Shown: one piece after another, positions 32,715 to 41,607 of the stretch | Layout: each line of letters starts with the position of its first letter | Position numbering within the stretch: the first letter of the stretch is position 1 | Assembly (NCBI GenBank): GCA_963786985.1 | Contig: CAWBBL010000029.1 | Location: 34,809 to 98,808, forward strand | DNA from: Desertimonas sp963786985 | Lineage (GTDB): Bacteria > Actinomycetota > Acidimicrobiia > Acidimicrobiales > Ilumatobacteraceae | Reading direction: 5' to 3' | Length of the DNA stretch: 64,000 bases | Translations under genes and position numbers: made by a program | Notes under the pieces: generated by a model | Told to the model about the DNA's origin: nothing | The model's input: only the letters and a program-made list of their open reading frames with translations | Databases searched by the model: none

Positions 32715-34112
32715 TCAATCGGCGGCACCCCGGTCGAGGCGCCGCAGCGCAGCCCGGGCGGCGTGGACGATCGCCTCTCCAAGGGTCGGATGCGGGTGGA
32801 TGGCCCCCACGAGATCCTCGAGACGCAGCGCACACTCGACGGCGATCGTCAGCTCGGCGATCAGCTCGGATGCACTCGGACCGGCGATCAGCGCACCGAC
32901 GACAAATCCGCCATGCGGGTCGACGATGAGCTTCACCAGGCCGTCCGGCTGCTCCATCGTGAGCGCTCGGCCGTTGACGCCGAAGTTGGCCTTGCCGACG
33001 ACGATCGATCGGCCCGCGGCGCGGGCGTCGCCCTCGGTGACACCGACAGCGGCGAGCTCCGGATCGCAGAACGCGATCAGCGGCACGAGCTGGTCGAACG
33101 CCGCCGGCAGGCCGCACATCGCCTCGGCGGCGACCCGGCCTTCGGCGTACGCCTTGTGGGCCAGCGCCGGTCCGGCGGTCACGTCACCGATGGCGAAGAT
33201 GGTCGGCACGGCGGTACGCCGCTGGTCGTCGACGACGATGCGGCCATCGGCTGCGACGGTGAGCCCAGCCTCCTCGAGCTGCAGGTCATCGGTGTTCGGT
33301 CGCCGGCCGACGGCGACCAAGACGTGCGAGGCCGGGATCCGTTCCTTGCCGGCGGCGTTCTCCACGACGATGGCGGTGCCCTCGTCGGCTGCCACCGTCG
33401 TCGCCGTACGGACCACCACGCCGAGCTCATCGAGACGCCGCCGGACGACGCCGACCCCGTCGTCGTCGAACTCCCCGAGGATCCGGTCAGCGGCCTCGAC
33501 GATCGTGACCCGACTGCCGAGGCCGGCGAAGGCGGTGCCCAGCTCGATCCCGATGTAGCCGCCGCCGACCACGACGAGGTCGTCGGGGACACCGGCCAGG
33601 GCCAATGCGCCGGTCGAGTCGAGGATGCGCACCTGGTCGACCGGGAGCACCGCCAGTTCGGCGGGCCGCGAGCCGGTGGCGACGATGGCTTCGCGGAACT
33701 GCAGGTGCTCGACGTGATCCTCGGCCTCGACGGCGACCCGGTCGCGACCGACGAAGCGGCCAGTGCCGTGGACCACCTCGACGCCGCGCAGCAGCGTTCC
33801 CACTCCATCGCGGAGATCACCGACGACTTCGCCCATCCAGCGCTGGCCGGCGGCCAGGTCGACGCCGACGTCGCCGACGAGGCCCGATCCCGACGCCACG
33901 CGCCGGCGGGCGCGCTGGAGGTCGTGAGCGAGCGTGATCAGTGCCTTCGACGGGATGCATCCGACGTTCAGGCAGGTGCCGCCGAGCTGCCCCAATTCGA
34001 CCAGGACGACGTCGCGGCCGAGCTCACGCGCCCGCGCCGCGGCGGTGTACCCACCGGGTCCCCCGCCGAGGACGAGAACGTCGACCGGGCGGGCGATCTC
34101 ACCGGCGACCAT
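32715..34112 (-). CDS. lpdA: Dihydrolipoyl dehydrogenase (E3)
   Basis: A 465-residue flavoprotein that reoxidises dihydrolipoamide of the E2 subunit with NAD+. FAD-binding VLGGGPGGYTAA near 15, redox disulfide GGTCLNVGCIPSK near 43-55, NAD-binding VVGGGYIGIELG near 175, second FAD block IFAIGDVTAG near 300 and the C-terminal HPHPTLGEA with the catalytic His-Glu. It is the last gene of the oxoacid dehydrogenase operon; its ATG shares one base with the E2 stop (TGATG). Confidence 0.95.
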   Translation of the reverse strand: MVAGEIARPVDVLVLGGGPGGYTAAARARELGRDVVLVELGQLGGTCLNVGCIPSKALITLAHDLQRARRRVASGSGLVGDVGVDLAAGQRWMGEVVGDLRDGVGTLLRGVEVVHGTGRFVGRDRVAVEAEDHVEHLQFREAIVATGSRPAELAVLPVDQVRILDSTGALALAGVPDDLVVVGGGYIGIELGTAFAGLGSRVTIVEAADRILGEFDDDGVGVVRRRLDELGVVVRTATTVAADEGTAIVVENAAGKERIPASHVLVAVGRRPNTDDLQLEEAGLTVAADGRIVVDDQRRTAVPTIFAIGDVTAGPALAHKAYAEGRVAAEAMCGLPAAFDQLVPLIAFCDPELAAVGVTEGDARAAGRSIVVGKANFGVNGRALTMEQPDGLVKLIVDPHGGFVVGALIAGPSASELIAELTIAVECALRLEDLVGAIHPHPTLGEAIVHAARAALRRLDRGAAD

Positions 34113-35338
34113 CAGTCACCGTCGAACAGCAGGGCAAGTGGAGCCTCCAGATGGCGGCGGATCGCCAGCCCGAAGTTGATGATGTCGCGCCCGTCGACGA
34201 CTCGATGATCGGCGGCCAGGTTCATCACCAGAATGCGACGGGCCACAATCCGGTCCTCGGCGTCGAACTCCGGACGGCGTCTGGCGGGGCCGAACCCGGC
34301 GATGCCGACCTCGGAGCCGTGGACCAGCGACGTGCCGAACCAACCGCCGAAGACACCATGGTTGGACACGGTGAACGTGGCGCCGGCCATCTCGGCGGGG
34401 GACAGGCGGCGCTGTTTGGCGGACTCGCCGAGGCGGGCGAGCTCGGCGGCGATGTCGAGCACGGACTTCTCGTCGGCGTCCTGGACCACCGGCAGCACGA
34501 GCCCGTCGGCGGTGTCGACGGCGACCCCGAGGTGACGATGAGGGTGCAGCACGATCTCTCCGGCGGCGACGTCGATGCTCGAGTTGAGCATCGGGTGCTC
34601 GACCAGGGCGAGTGCCGTCGCCTTGACGAAGAACGCCGTCAGCGTGACCGGCACGCCGCGGCGTTCGGCGACCGGCTTGATCTGTTCGCGGAGGGCGAAC
34701 AGCTCCGTGACGTCGATCTCGTGGAACGAGTCGACGTGGGGGACGGCGTGCCACGCCGCGGACATCGTCTCCGCGGTGCGCTTGCGCACACCGCGCATGG
34801 CGATGCGCGATCCCACCGGCGGCGGAGTCTCGGCGACCGGCGAAGCAGCCGTCGATCCGGCGGAGCTCACGTCGGCGTCGACGATCCGTCCGCCGGGTCC
34901 GGTACCGGTCACCGTGGTGAGGTCGACGCCCAACTTGCGGGCCAGGGCGCGCGTCGACGGCGTGGCGAGTGGCCGGTGGCCAACAGCCGACCGGGTCCCC
35001 GGCACCTCCACCGGAGCCCGGGCTGGTGCCGTGACACGTTCGTTCTCGGGCGCCTCGGCCGCGGGTTGATCAACACGGCCGGCGCCGAGGTCGCCCTCGC
35101 CCCCGTCGTCGACGACGAGGAGCACCTCGCCGACGGAGATCACCGCGCCGACGTCACCACCGAGGGCGATGACCGTGCCAGTGACTGGCGCCGGCATCTC
35201 GACGACCGCCTTGTCGGTCTCGATCTCGACGACCGGTTGATCTTCGACGACTTGGTCCCCGATGGCGACGAGCCACGACACGATCTCCGCTTCGGTCAAA
35301 CCCTCGCCGATGTCCACGAGGCGGAACTCGTGCTTCAC
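34112..35338 (-). CDS. Dihydrolipoamide acyltransferase (E2) of a 2-oxoacid dehydrogenase complex
   Basis: A 408-residue E2. Residues 1-80 are one lipoyl domain with the modified Lys in ETDKAVVEMPAP near 43. A flexible linker follows. The E1/E3-binding domain is ATPSTRALARKLGVDLTTV near 125-145. The catalytic core (about 185-408) has the active-site DHRVVDG near the end. A single lipoyl domain and separate E1 subunits upstream suit a branched-chain 2-oxoacid or acetoin complex rather than the actinobacterial pyruvate complex. GTG 35338 lies one base behind the E1beta stop (TGAGGTG). Confidence 0.92.
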   Translation of the reverse strand: MKHEFRLVDIGEGLTEAEIVSWLVAIGDQVVEDQPVVEIETDKAVVEMPAPVTGTVIALGGDVGAVISVGEVLLVVDDGGEGDLGAGRVDQPAAEAPENERVTAPARAPVEVPGTRSAVGHRPLATPSTRALARKLGVDLTTVTGTGPGGRIVDADVSSAGSTAASPVAETPPPVGSRIAMRGVRKRTAETMSAAWHAVPHVDSFHEIDVTELFALREQIKPVAERRGVPVTLTAFFVKATALALVEHPMLNSSIDVAAGEIVLHPHRHLGVAVDTADGLVLPVVQDADEKSVLDIAAELARLGESAKQRRLSPAEMAGATFTVSNHGVFGGWFGTSLVHGSEVGIAGFGPARRRPEFDAEDRIVARRILVMNLAADHRVVDGRDIINFGLAIRRHLEAPLALLFDGD

Positions 35339-35339
35339 C

Positions 35340-36317
35340 TCAATACTCCGCGGTGCGTTCGATGGCGGCGACCACGCGGTCGACGGACGGCACGTAGTGG
35401 TCCTCGACGAGGGGCATCGGATAGGGCACGTCCCAACCGGACACCCGACTGATCGGCGCCTGGAGGCTGAGGAAGGCGCCCTCCTGGATGGTCGCCACCA
35501 CTTCGGAGGCGAACCCGGCGGTCAGCGGGGCTTCCTGGACGACGACTGCCCGGCCGGTACGGCTGACCGACTCGGCGACGGCATCGGTGTCGAGCGGCAC
35601 CAGCGACCGCAGGTCGATGACCTCGACGTCGATTCCCCGCTCGGCGACGCTCGCCGCGGCCTCGAGGGCGACGGCAACCATCGCACTCCACGCCACGACG
35701 GTCACGTCCCGCCCTCGGCGGGCGACCCGCGCCGTGCCGAGCTCGACCGTCACGTCACCGTCGGGGACTTCGTCGCGCACGAGCCGGTAGCCGCGCAGCG
35801 GCTCGAGGAAGAGAACCGGATCGGGGTCGCGGATCGCGCTGAGAAGCATCCCCTTGGCGTCGGCGGCCGTCGACGGGGCGACGAGTTTGAGTCCGGGCAT
35901 CTGGGCGAACACCGCCTCGAACCCGTCGGAGTGCAGCTCCGGGGCGCGCACCCCGCCACCGTAGGGTGCCCGGATCGTCACCTGGGCGTGGTATCGACCG
36001 TTCGTCCGGTAGCGCCATCTGGCGAGTTGGTGGCCGATCTGGTGAAACGCCTGCAGACCGAATCCGAGGAACTGCAACTCCGCCACCGGCACGAAGCCGG
36101 CCGTGGCCAGCCCGATCGACGCGCCGACGATCACCGCCTCGGCGGTCGGCGTGTCGACGACGCGCTCGGCGCCGAACCGTTGTTGTAGGCCGTCGGTGGC
36201 TCGGAACACACCGCCCGACTTGCCGACGTCCTCGCCGAGGACGATCACTCGGTCGTCACGCTCCATCTCGTCACCGAGTGCCGAGCACACGGCTTCGACC
36301 ATGCTCAGGAGGGCCAC
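35340..36317 (-). CDS. 2-oxoacid dehydrogenase E1 component, beta subunit
   Basis: A 325-residue transketolase-fold subunit: VIVLGEDVGKSGGVFRAT near 27, DTPTAEAVIVGASIGLA near 57, the QLARWRYRTNGR helix, IRAPYGGGVRAPELHSD near 118 and DLRSLVPLDTDAV near 235. It completes the thiamine-diphosphate site together with E1alpha. GTG 36317 lies one base behind the E1alpha stop and gives the usual length of about 325 residues. The residues fit branched-chain oxoacid or pyruvate/acetoin dehydrogenases; the leucine-pathway neighbours favour branched chain. Confidence 0.93.
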   Translation of the reverse strand: MALLSMVEAVCSALGDEMERDDRVIVLGEDVGKSGGVFRATDGLQQRFGAERVVDTPTAEAVIVGASIGLATAGFVPVAELQFLGFGLQAFHQIGHQLARWRYRTNGRYHAQVTIRAPYGGGVRAPELHSDGFEAVFAQMPGLKLVAPSTAADAKGMLLSAIRDPDPVLFLEPLRGYRLVRDEVPDGDVTVELGTARVARRGRDVTVVAWSAMVAVALEAAASVAERGIDVEVIDLRSLVPLDTDAVAESVSRTGRAVVVQEAPLTAGFASEVVATIQEGAFLSLQAPISRVSGWDVPYPMPLVEDHYVPSVDRVVAAIERTAEY

Positions 36318-36318
36318 C

Positions 36319-37452
36319 TCAGCCGCGCCCCTCGAGCATTGCGACGCGCTGCGCCGAGAGTGCCGGCGGATCGACGGCCCACACGTTGTCGAACAGCAGT
36401 GCCGGCTCGGCTGGACCGACCTCGGCGACCTCGGCGACGGCTCGATCGATCTCCGCGGCGCACCACGACGCGGCTGCGTCCTCGGCATCGTCATCCCAGC
36501 GACCGGTGGCCCGCATCCAGGCCCGGAAGCGGATCAGCGGGTCGCGCGACCGCCACCGCTCCTCCTCGTCGGGATCGACGTAGCGTGTCGGATCGTCGGC
36601 GGTGGTGTGGGCGCCGAGGCGATAGGTCACCGCTTCGATGAGCGTCGGTCCTTCGCCGGCGAGGGCACGCGCCCGGGCGTCGGCGGTCACCTGGTACATC
36701 GCCAAGGGATCGTTGCCGTCGACGCGGATCCCAACGATCCCGTAGCCGGCCGCCCGGTCGGCGATCGTCCCGGCGGTCTGCTTGGACACTGGCGTGGAGA
36801 TCGCCCATTGGTTGTTCTGGCAGATCAAGATCAGTGGCGCCTTGAGCACACCGGCGAAGTTGCACGACTCGTGGAAGTCGCCCTCCGAGGACGCTCCATC
36901 CCCGAAGTAGCAGGCGGCGACGGAGGGCTCGCCCTTGAGCTTCATGCCCCACGCCACACCGAGGGCATGGGGCAGATGAGCGGCGAGAGCAACCTGCTGG
37001 GGAAAGAGCCGACCGTGCTCGGGCAGGTCCGAGCCGCGCGGATGGCCTTGGCGCTGCAGGAAGTAGGTGGACAGAGGAAGTCCCCAGTGCAGCATCGCCA
37101 GTTGCTCGCGATATTGCGGCACGACCCAGTCGTGGTCTCGGTCGAGGGCGAACACGCTGCCGACGACGACCGCTTCCTGCCCGGACATCGGGGCGAACGT
37201 TCCGAGCTTCCCGCGGCGTTGCAGGGCGATCGCCTTCTTGTCGAAATCGCGGCCGAAGATGCACAGGCGCAGCATGGCCACGAGCTCGTCGTCGCCCAGC
37301 GCCTTGGGCACCGGTCCGACCTCGATACCGTCGGCGTCGAGGATCTGGAACATGTCGCTGGCACTCGCGGACTGCTCATTGCGTTCCCCGGCCACGCAGG
37401 CCGCTGGTTGCCGCTCCGTCGCTGGCGCTCCGTCGCTCGCAGCTGTTGACAT
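36319..37452 (-). CDS. 2-oxoacid dehydrogenase E1 component, alpha subunit, with repeat-derived N-terminus
   Basis: A 377-residue thiamine-diphosphate enzyme subunit. The diphosphate/Mg2+ site is GDGASSEGDFHESCNFAG near 185-202, followed by ICQNNQWAISTP. It should decarboxylate 2-oxoacids, with branched-chain oxoacids favoured by context. ATG 37452 has GGAAGGGGG upstream, so it looks like the true start. Then residues about 4-25 (TAASDGAPATERQPAACVAG) are encoded by copy 2 of the 64-bp element; normal family sequence starts near DMFQILDADG. If the element is ignored, the start would be the ATG of DMFQ near 37354. Confidence 0.92.
   Translation of the reverse strand: MSTAASDGAPATERQPAACVAGERNEQSASASDMFQILDADGIEVGPVPKALGDDELVAMLRLCIFGRDFDKKAIALQRRGKLGTFAPMSGQEAVVVGSVFALDRDHDWVVPQYREQLAMLHWGLPLSTYFLQRQGHPRGSDLPEHGRLFPQQVALAAHLPHALGVAWGMKLKGEPSVAACYFGDGASSEGDFHESCNFAGVLKAPLILICQNNQWAISTPVSKQTAGTIADRAAGYGIVGIRVDGNDPLAMYQVTADARARALAGEGPTLIEAVTYRLGAHTTADDPTRYVDPDEEERWRSRDPLIRFRAWMRATGRWDDDAEDAAASWCAAEIDRAVAEVAEVGPAEPALLFDNVWAVDPPALSAQRVAMLEGRG
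37378..37441 (-). repeat. 64-bp dispersed element, copy 2 (inside E1alpha 5' coding region)
   Basis: On the minus strand it starts TGCGAGCGACGGAGCGCCAG and ends GGCCGGGGAACGCAAT. It is 64 bp, exactly the length of the copy at 58989-59052. It lies directly after the start region of the E1alpha gene and is read in frame, adding about 20 residues. Confidence 0.85.
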
Positions 37453-37465
37453 CGTTCCCCCTTCC

Positions 37466-39022
37466 CTAGGTCGGTAGCACGCCGTTTCGTCGGGCGGCGC
37501 GCTGCCTGAACCCCCGACGGTAGATCCGGAAGCGGCGGATCAAGTCCTCGCGCAGCTCGGCACCGGGAACGACGGCCTCGAAGGCGTTCTCGCTGGCCAG
37601 CTCGAAGACGTCGATCTCCGCCTCGACCTTGCCCCGTTCCTCCTCCACGAACCGCGCCCGCTCCTGCGGATCGTCGATGGCCATGACCCGATTGAAGTGG
37701 ATCGCGTTGACCGCCGCGGCGGGGCCCATCAGGGCCGGCTTGGCGGTCGGAAGGGCGATCACCGCGTCAGGATGGGTCGGGCTGCCGGACATCGCCAGGT
37801 ATCCGCCGCCGTAGGCCTTGCGGACGAGGACGTCGATGCGCGGCACCGTCGACTCGCACACGGCGTAGAGCATCTTGGCGCCGTGGCGGATGATCCCTTC
37901 GCGCTCGACGGCCGTGCCGATCATGTAGCCGGAGATGTCGGTGAGGAACAGCAGCGGGATGTTGAAGGCGTTGCAGATCCAGATGAAGCGGGCGGCCTTG
38001 TCCGATGAGTCGGAGAACAGCACCCCGGCGCGATGCATCGACTGGTTGGCGATGATCCCGACGGATTGGCCACCGAGTCGGGCGAGGCCGGTGATCAGCT
38101 CTTGGGCGAAGAGGTCCTTGTACGGAAAGAACGTGCCCTCGTCGACGATCGCATCGATCAACTCCTGCATGTCGAACGGCACGTCTTCGCGGGCGGGCAC
38201 GATCTCCTCGATCGGGCGATGTTCGACCGCCGGCCAGCCCTCGGTCGCCGGCGGCTGCTGCTGCCAGTTCGGGGGGAAGTACGACAGCCACAACCGCACC
38301 GCAGCGATTGCCTCTGTGTCGTCGTCGACGAGGACATCGCCGACGCCCGACACCCGGCAGTGCATCTCGGCGCCACCCATCTCCTCGAGCGACACCTGTT
38401 CGCCGGTCACCATCTCCGCCAGACGCGGCGAGCCGAGGTACGCCGTGGCATGTCCGCGAACCATGATCGTGACGTCGCACAGCGCCGGGACGTATGCCGA
38501 CCCAGCGGGCGAAGGTCCGAACAGGGCACAGACCTGGGGGATCCGGCCGGAGTAGGCGATCTGGTTGAAGAAGATGTTGCCCCATGCCCGGCGGCCGGCA
38601 TAGCTGTCGAACTGCTCGTCGATCCGCGCCCCGGCGGCGTCGACGAGATACACGAGTGGCGCACCGATCTGGTCGGCCAATTCCTGCATCCGGGTGATCT
38701 TCTCGAACGTTCGGCGCCCCCACGTGCCCGCCTTGACCGTGTAGTCGTTGGCGATGACGCACGTCGTCCGGCCGTCGACCTTGCCCACGACGGTCACCAC
38801 GGCGTCGCCGGCGAGCCCGTCGTTCGCTCGGGCGAGCAGGCCGTCTTCGAGGTCCGGGTCGTCGTCGAGCAGCAGGCGCAGGCGGTCGCGGACCAGCAGT
38901 TGGCCCTTGTCGACAACCCGCTGGCGGGACTTCTCCGATCCACCGAATCGGGCGGTCTCGATGCGCTGTCGGAGCTCGGCGTCCAAGTCGGCAGCGGTAT
39001 GCAGCGAGTCGGACACGTTCAA
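37466..39022 (-). CDS. Acyl-CoA carboxylase, carboxyltransferase (beta) subunit
   Basis: A 518-residue biotin-dependent carboxyltransferase with two crotonase-like halves. N-terminal half: VVDKGQLLVRDRLRLLLDD, DYTVKAGTWGRRTFEKI and FGPSPAGSAYVPALCD near 168-183. C-terminal half: QSVGIIANQSMHRAGVL, ICNAFNIPLLFLTDISGYMIG near 380 and RKAYGGGYLAMSG near 425. It moves the carboxyl group from carboxybiotin to an acyl-CoA. Methylcrotonoyl-CoA is the likely substrate given HMG-CoA lyase and hydratase in the window; propionyl- or geranyl-CoA cannot be excluded. The biotin subunit is at 46919-48646. Confidence 0.92.
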   Translation of the reverse strand: MNVSDSLHTAADLDAELRQRIETARFGGSEKSRQRVVDKGQLLVRDRLRLLLDDDPDLEDGLLARANDGLAGDAVVTVVGKVDGRTTCVIANDYTVKAGTWGRRTFEKITRMQELADQIGAPLVYLVDAAGARIDEQFDSYAGRRAWGNIFFNQIAYSGRIPQVCALFGPSPAGSAYVPALCDVTIMVRGHATAYLGSPRLAEMVTGEQVSLEEMGGAEMHCRVSGVGDVLVDDDTEAIAAVRLWLSYFPPNWQQQPPATEGWPAVEHRPIEEIVPAREDVPFDMQELIDAIVDEGTFFPYKDLFAQELITGLARLGGQSVGIIANQSMHRAGVLFSDSSDKAARFIWICNAFNIPLLFLTDISGYMIGTAVEREGIIRHGAKMLYAVCESTVPRIDVLVRKAYGGGYLAMSGSPTHPDAVIALPTAKPALMGPAAAVNAIHFNRVMAIDDPQERARFVEEERGKVEAEIDVFELASENAFEAVVPGAELREDLIRRFRIYRRGFRQRAARRNGVLPT

Positions 39023-39510
39023 GCGAGCTCGGCGGCCATCGTCTCGGCCGCGGCCATCTTGAGAAGGAACGTACTGACGAACGTCATCACGGTCTGCTCG
39101 GCCTGATTGCGAACGGCGTAGTCGAGTACGACGACGCCGCGACCGGCCTTCGAGGTCGGCCGCCGCTCGCGCACGGAAACGTCGGCATGGATCGTGTCGC
39201 CGAACCGCACCGGTAGCGGGAGTCGCATCTCGTCGAGACCGAGCCAGGCCAGTACACAGTTGCCGAAGATCCCGGTACGTGTCGCCAGACCGAGGGCCAG
39301 GGCCAGGGTCAGTGGACCGTGGGCGATGCGCTCGCCGAACTCGGTGGCCGCCGCGTACTCGGCGTCGACGTGCAACGGAATCCAGTCACCCGTCAGTCCG
39401 GCCCAGGTCACGACGTGCGTCTCGGTGACGGTGATCGACTCCGTGCGGTACGTGTCGCCGACCGCGAAGCTGTCCCACGATCGTTCCCCCGTCACCACGT
39501 CGCCCGGCAC
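39019..39510 (-). CDS. MaoC-like (R)-specific enoyl-CoA hydratase/dehydratase
   Basis: A 163-residue single hot-dog protein. The hydratase motif is TGDWIPLHVDAEYAAATEFG followed by RIAHG, with the catalytic Asp and His, near residues 40-65. It should add or remove water from an acyl-CoA. It is the first gene of the operon MaoC, carboxyltransferase, E1alpha, E1beta, E2, E3 and overlaps the next gene by 4 bp (ATGA). An operator-like site lies 29 bp upstream of its start. Confidence 0.9.
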   Translation of the reverse strand: MPGDVVTGERSWDSFAVGDTYRTESITVTETHVVTWAGLTGDWIPLHVDAEYAAATEFGERIAHGPLTLALALGLATRTGIFGNCVLAWLGLDEMRLPLPVRFGDTIHADVSVRERRPTSKAGRGVVVLDYAVRNQAEQTVMTFVSTFLLKMAAAETMAAELA

Positions 39511-39538
39511 GGTGCGACTCTAACGTGCCGGGACGCAC

Positions 39539-39554
39539 GCGAGCGAGCGTTTGT
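39539..39554. promoter_or_regulatory. Operator-like inverted repeat upstream of the MaoC-oxoacid dehydrogenase operon
   Basis: GCGAGCGAGCGTTTGT, two mismatches from the strongest site at 32696. It lies 29 bp upstream of the MaoC start at 39510, where a repressor would block the six-gene operon. Confidence 0.55.
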
Positions 39555-39594
39555 TTGCAACGATCACTGGCTGCCGCCGTGGCCGCGTGGACGC

Positions 39595-40962
39595 TCATGG
39601 CGGTGCTCGATACCTGTTCTCGGCGAGGGCCAGCTCGAGGGCCGCGCCGACCTCGGCAGCGGTGGCGGGCGGGCATCGCACCACTTCAGTCGGACGTGGC
39701 GCGTGGCAGCGCGTCGGTAGGCGATCGGCCGTGGGGCCATCGTGGTGGATCGTGCCGTCGGGGGTCGACCACACGACGCGCCGATCCGGGAACAGCCGAA
39801 GGGTCCACCCGCCTTCGTGGACGAGGTGATGATGGGTCTCACAGAGGGGCACGAGGTTGGCCAGATCGGAGGTCCCGCCGTGGAACCAGTACGTGACGTG
39901 GTGGATGCGGCAGGCGTCGAACGGCATCGTGCACTGGGGGTGGGCACAGGTTCGGTGCATCGCCCGCAACGCTCGCCGCTGGGCCCGAGTCGCTACCCGG
40001 CACTGGCGGCCGACGTCGAGCACCTCACCGGTGCCACCGAGCACGATCGGCACAACGTCGGCCTCACAACACAAGCGGCGCACGGTTTCGACCGGCAACT
40101 GTTGTCCGTCGGAGGTCTCACACGTCGACGCTTCGTGCACGCCGTCGAGCAGTGTCTGATAGTCGATCAGCACGGACACTTCGGGCCCGGCCCGCTCACC
40201 AGGCCCCGCGCCGTGGGCGCCGCAAAGAAGGTCGACGACGACATCTGCGTGCAACTGGTCCCATGTCCGGTCGTCGTCACGCTGGTTGGTGGCGCGGGCC
40301 GCGTGGACGGCGGCGTTGATCGCCGTCCACACCCTGGCGTCAGCAAGCGGATCCAACGACACCGACGTCGTGCACATCCCGGAGCGGTGGTCGACCCAGC
40401 GTCGCACGTTGCGGTTCTGACGCAACCGCTCGTGCCGGGACAGCCCGCCGTCACCGGCCACGTAGCGCACTACATCGCGGACCTCGGACTCGAACTGCTC
40501 GGGACTTGACGATGCTGCCGCGACCACCAACTCGTCGGCATGCTCGGCCAGCTTCGACCTGGCCTGCTCATCCAGGCTGCTGGTGGCCTTGACGACGGCG
40601 TCGAGGTGCCCGGCACTCACCGACCCGTTCGCCAACGCGGCGCCGAATGCCGTCATCCGCGCACATACCGCGCCCCGGGCAGCGGCGGCCTCGGCATCAC
40701 GGCGGCTGCGCCGGCCACCACCAGTGAGCACCGTGGCCGCATCTGCCGACGCGCCCTCGGCTGCCAAACTCGAGGCCTGAGCCGCAATGCGGGCATCGAT
40801 GGCGTCGAGCCAACCGCGCACCCGCATCGTGTGTCGTACCAACCGCGCCAACCCATCGCGATCACACGACGCAGGGTCGGTTTCGAGCACATACCGAACG
40901 GCGTCGAGCAGCGTGCGGTCGCTGTTGTCATCTGTCTCCGACCGGCTCGCTATCGAACGCAT
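39595..40962 (-). CDS. DUF222/13E12-type protein with C-terminal HNH nuclease motif
   Basis: A 455-residue protein of a family widespread and often multicopy in actinobacteria. The helical DUF222 part covers about 20-330. The C-terminal HNH region reads CAHPQCTMPFDACRIHHVTY, then LANLVPLCETHHHLVHEGGW, with both Cys and the His pairs intact near 340-395. It may cut DNA, but the role of the family is unclear; some members are linked to mobile DNA. ATG 40962 is preferred; a GTG at 40989 would add nine residues. It stands alone and breaks the otherwise catabolic gene order. Confidence 0.88.
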   Translation of the reverse strand: MRSIASRSETDDNSDRTLLDAVRYVLETDPASCDRDGLARLVRHTMRVRGWLDAIDARIAAQASSLAAEGASADAATVLTGGGRRSRRDAEAAAARGAVCARMTAFGAALANGSVSAGHLDAVVKATSSLDEQARSKLAEHADELVVAAASSSPEQFESEVRDVVRYVAGDGGLSRHERLRQNRNVRRWVDHRSGMCTTSVSLDPLADARVWTAINAAVHAARATNQRDDDRTWDQLHADVVVDLLCGAHGAGPGERAGPEVSVLIDYQTLLDGVHEASTCETSDGQQLPVETVRRLCCEADVVPIVLGGTGEVLDVGRQCRVATRAQRRALRAMHRTCAHPQCTMPFDACRIHHVTYWFHGGTSDLANLVPLCETHHHLVHEGGWTLRLFPDRRVVWSTPDGTIHHDGPTADRLPTRCHAPRPTEVVRCPPATAAEVGAALELALAENRYRAPP

Positions 40963-41118
40963 GTACCCATCATGACAGGAGGGTGTCACAGCCCTCCGCG
41001 ACGATCTGACCAGCGACGATACGACTCATCGCCGGCCCGCCAGCTGACCCGGAATGTCGGCAGACCGATCGGCGATTGTGCGCGGATCGATTGCCACGTT
41101 GCCGGGAACGAGGATGTC

Positions 41119-41520
41119 ATGGAGATCAGCTTCTTACAGCCCGCCGGGCTCGTGCCGAGCCCTGCGTTCAGCCATGTCGCCATCGTTCCCGCCGGCGCCA
41201 CCACGATCTTCGTGGGTGGCCAGAACGGGGTTGACGACACCGGTGCGATCGTTTCGCGTGACATCGCCGAACAGGCGGCTCGAACGATCGACAATGCCAG
41301 CACTGCCCTCGAAGCGGCCGGCGCCTCGCTCGCCGACGTCGTGCAGTGGTCGGTCCTCATCGACGCTCAGGCTGACCTCGATGCCGCCTACGGTGCCATC
41401 GCTCCACGACTCACTCGGCCCGGGGCTCCGCCACTCGTCACCGCGGCGCGGGTCGCCGGACTCGGCGTGCCCGGAGCACTCATCGAAGCGAGCGCGATCG
41501 CCGCCGTGATGCCGGCGTGA
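41119..41520 (+). CDS. RidA/YjgF family protein, atypical
   Basis: A 133-residue trimer-forming Rid protein: FLQPAGLVPSPAFSHV at the start, FVGGQNGVDDTGAIV near 33, NASTALEAAGASLADVVQWSV near 63 and GVPGALIEASAIA at the end. True RidA proteins use an Arg in a PARxxV block to hydrolyse reactive imines; my alignment puts Val there (PPLVTAARV), so imine hydrolysis is doubtful. GAGGA lies a few bases before ATG 41119. It diverges from the HNH gene. Confidence 0.85.
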   Translation: MEISFLQPAGLVPSPAFSHVAIVPAGATTIFVGGQNGVDDTGAIVSRDIAEQAARTIDNASTALEAAGASLADVVQWSVLIDAQADLDAAYGAIAPRLTRPGAPPLVTAARVAGLGVPGALIEASAIAAVMPA

Positions 41521-41607
41521 CTCCCGCCTTCAGGCGAGACCGCGTGCAGCGGCACCAATCGCCGGATCGCTGACGTCGCGCGGATCCCGAACGGGAGCAG
41601 CGCTCGC

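Noticed and set aside
41521..41538. Short inverted repeat CGCCT/AGGCG after the RidA-like gene
   Set aside because: The loop would be only two bases and no U-tract follows; terminator function is not supported.
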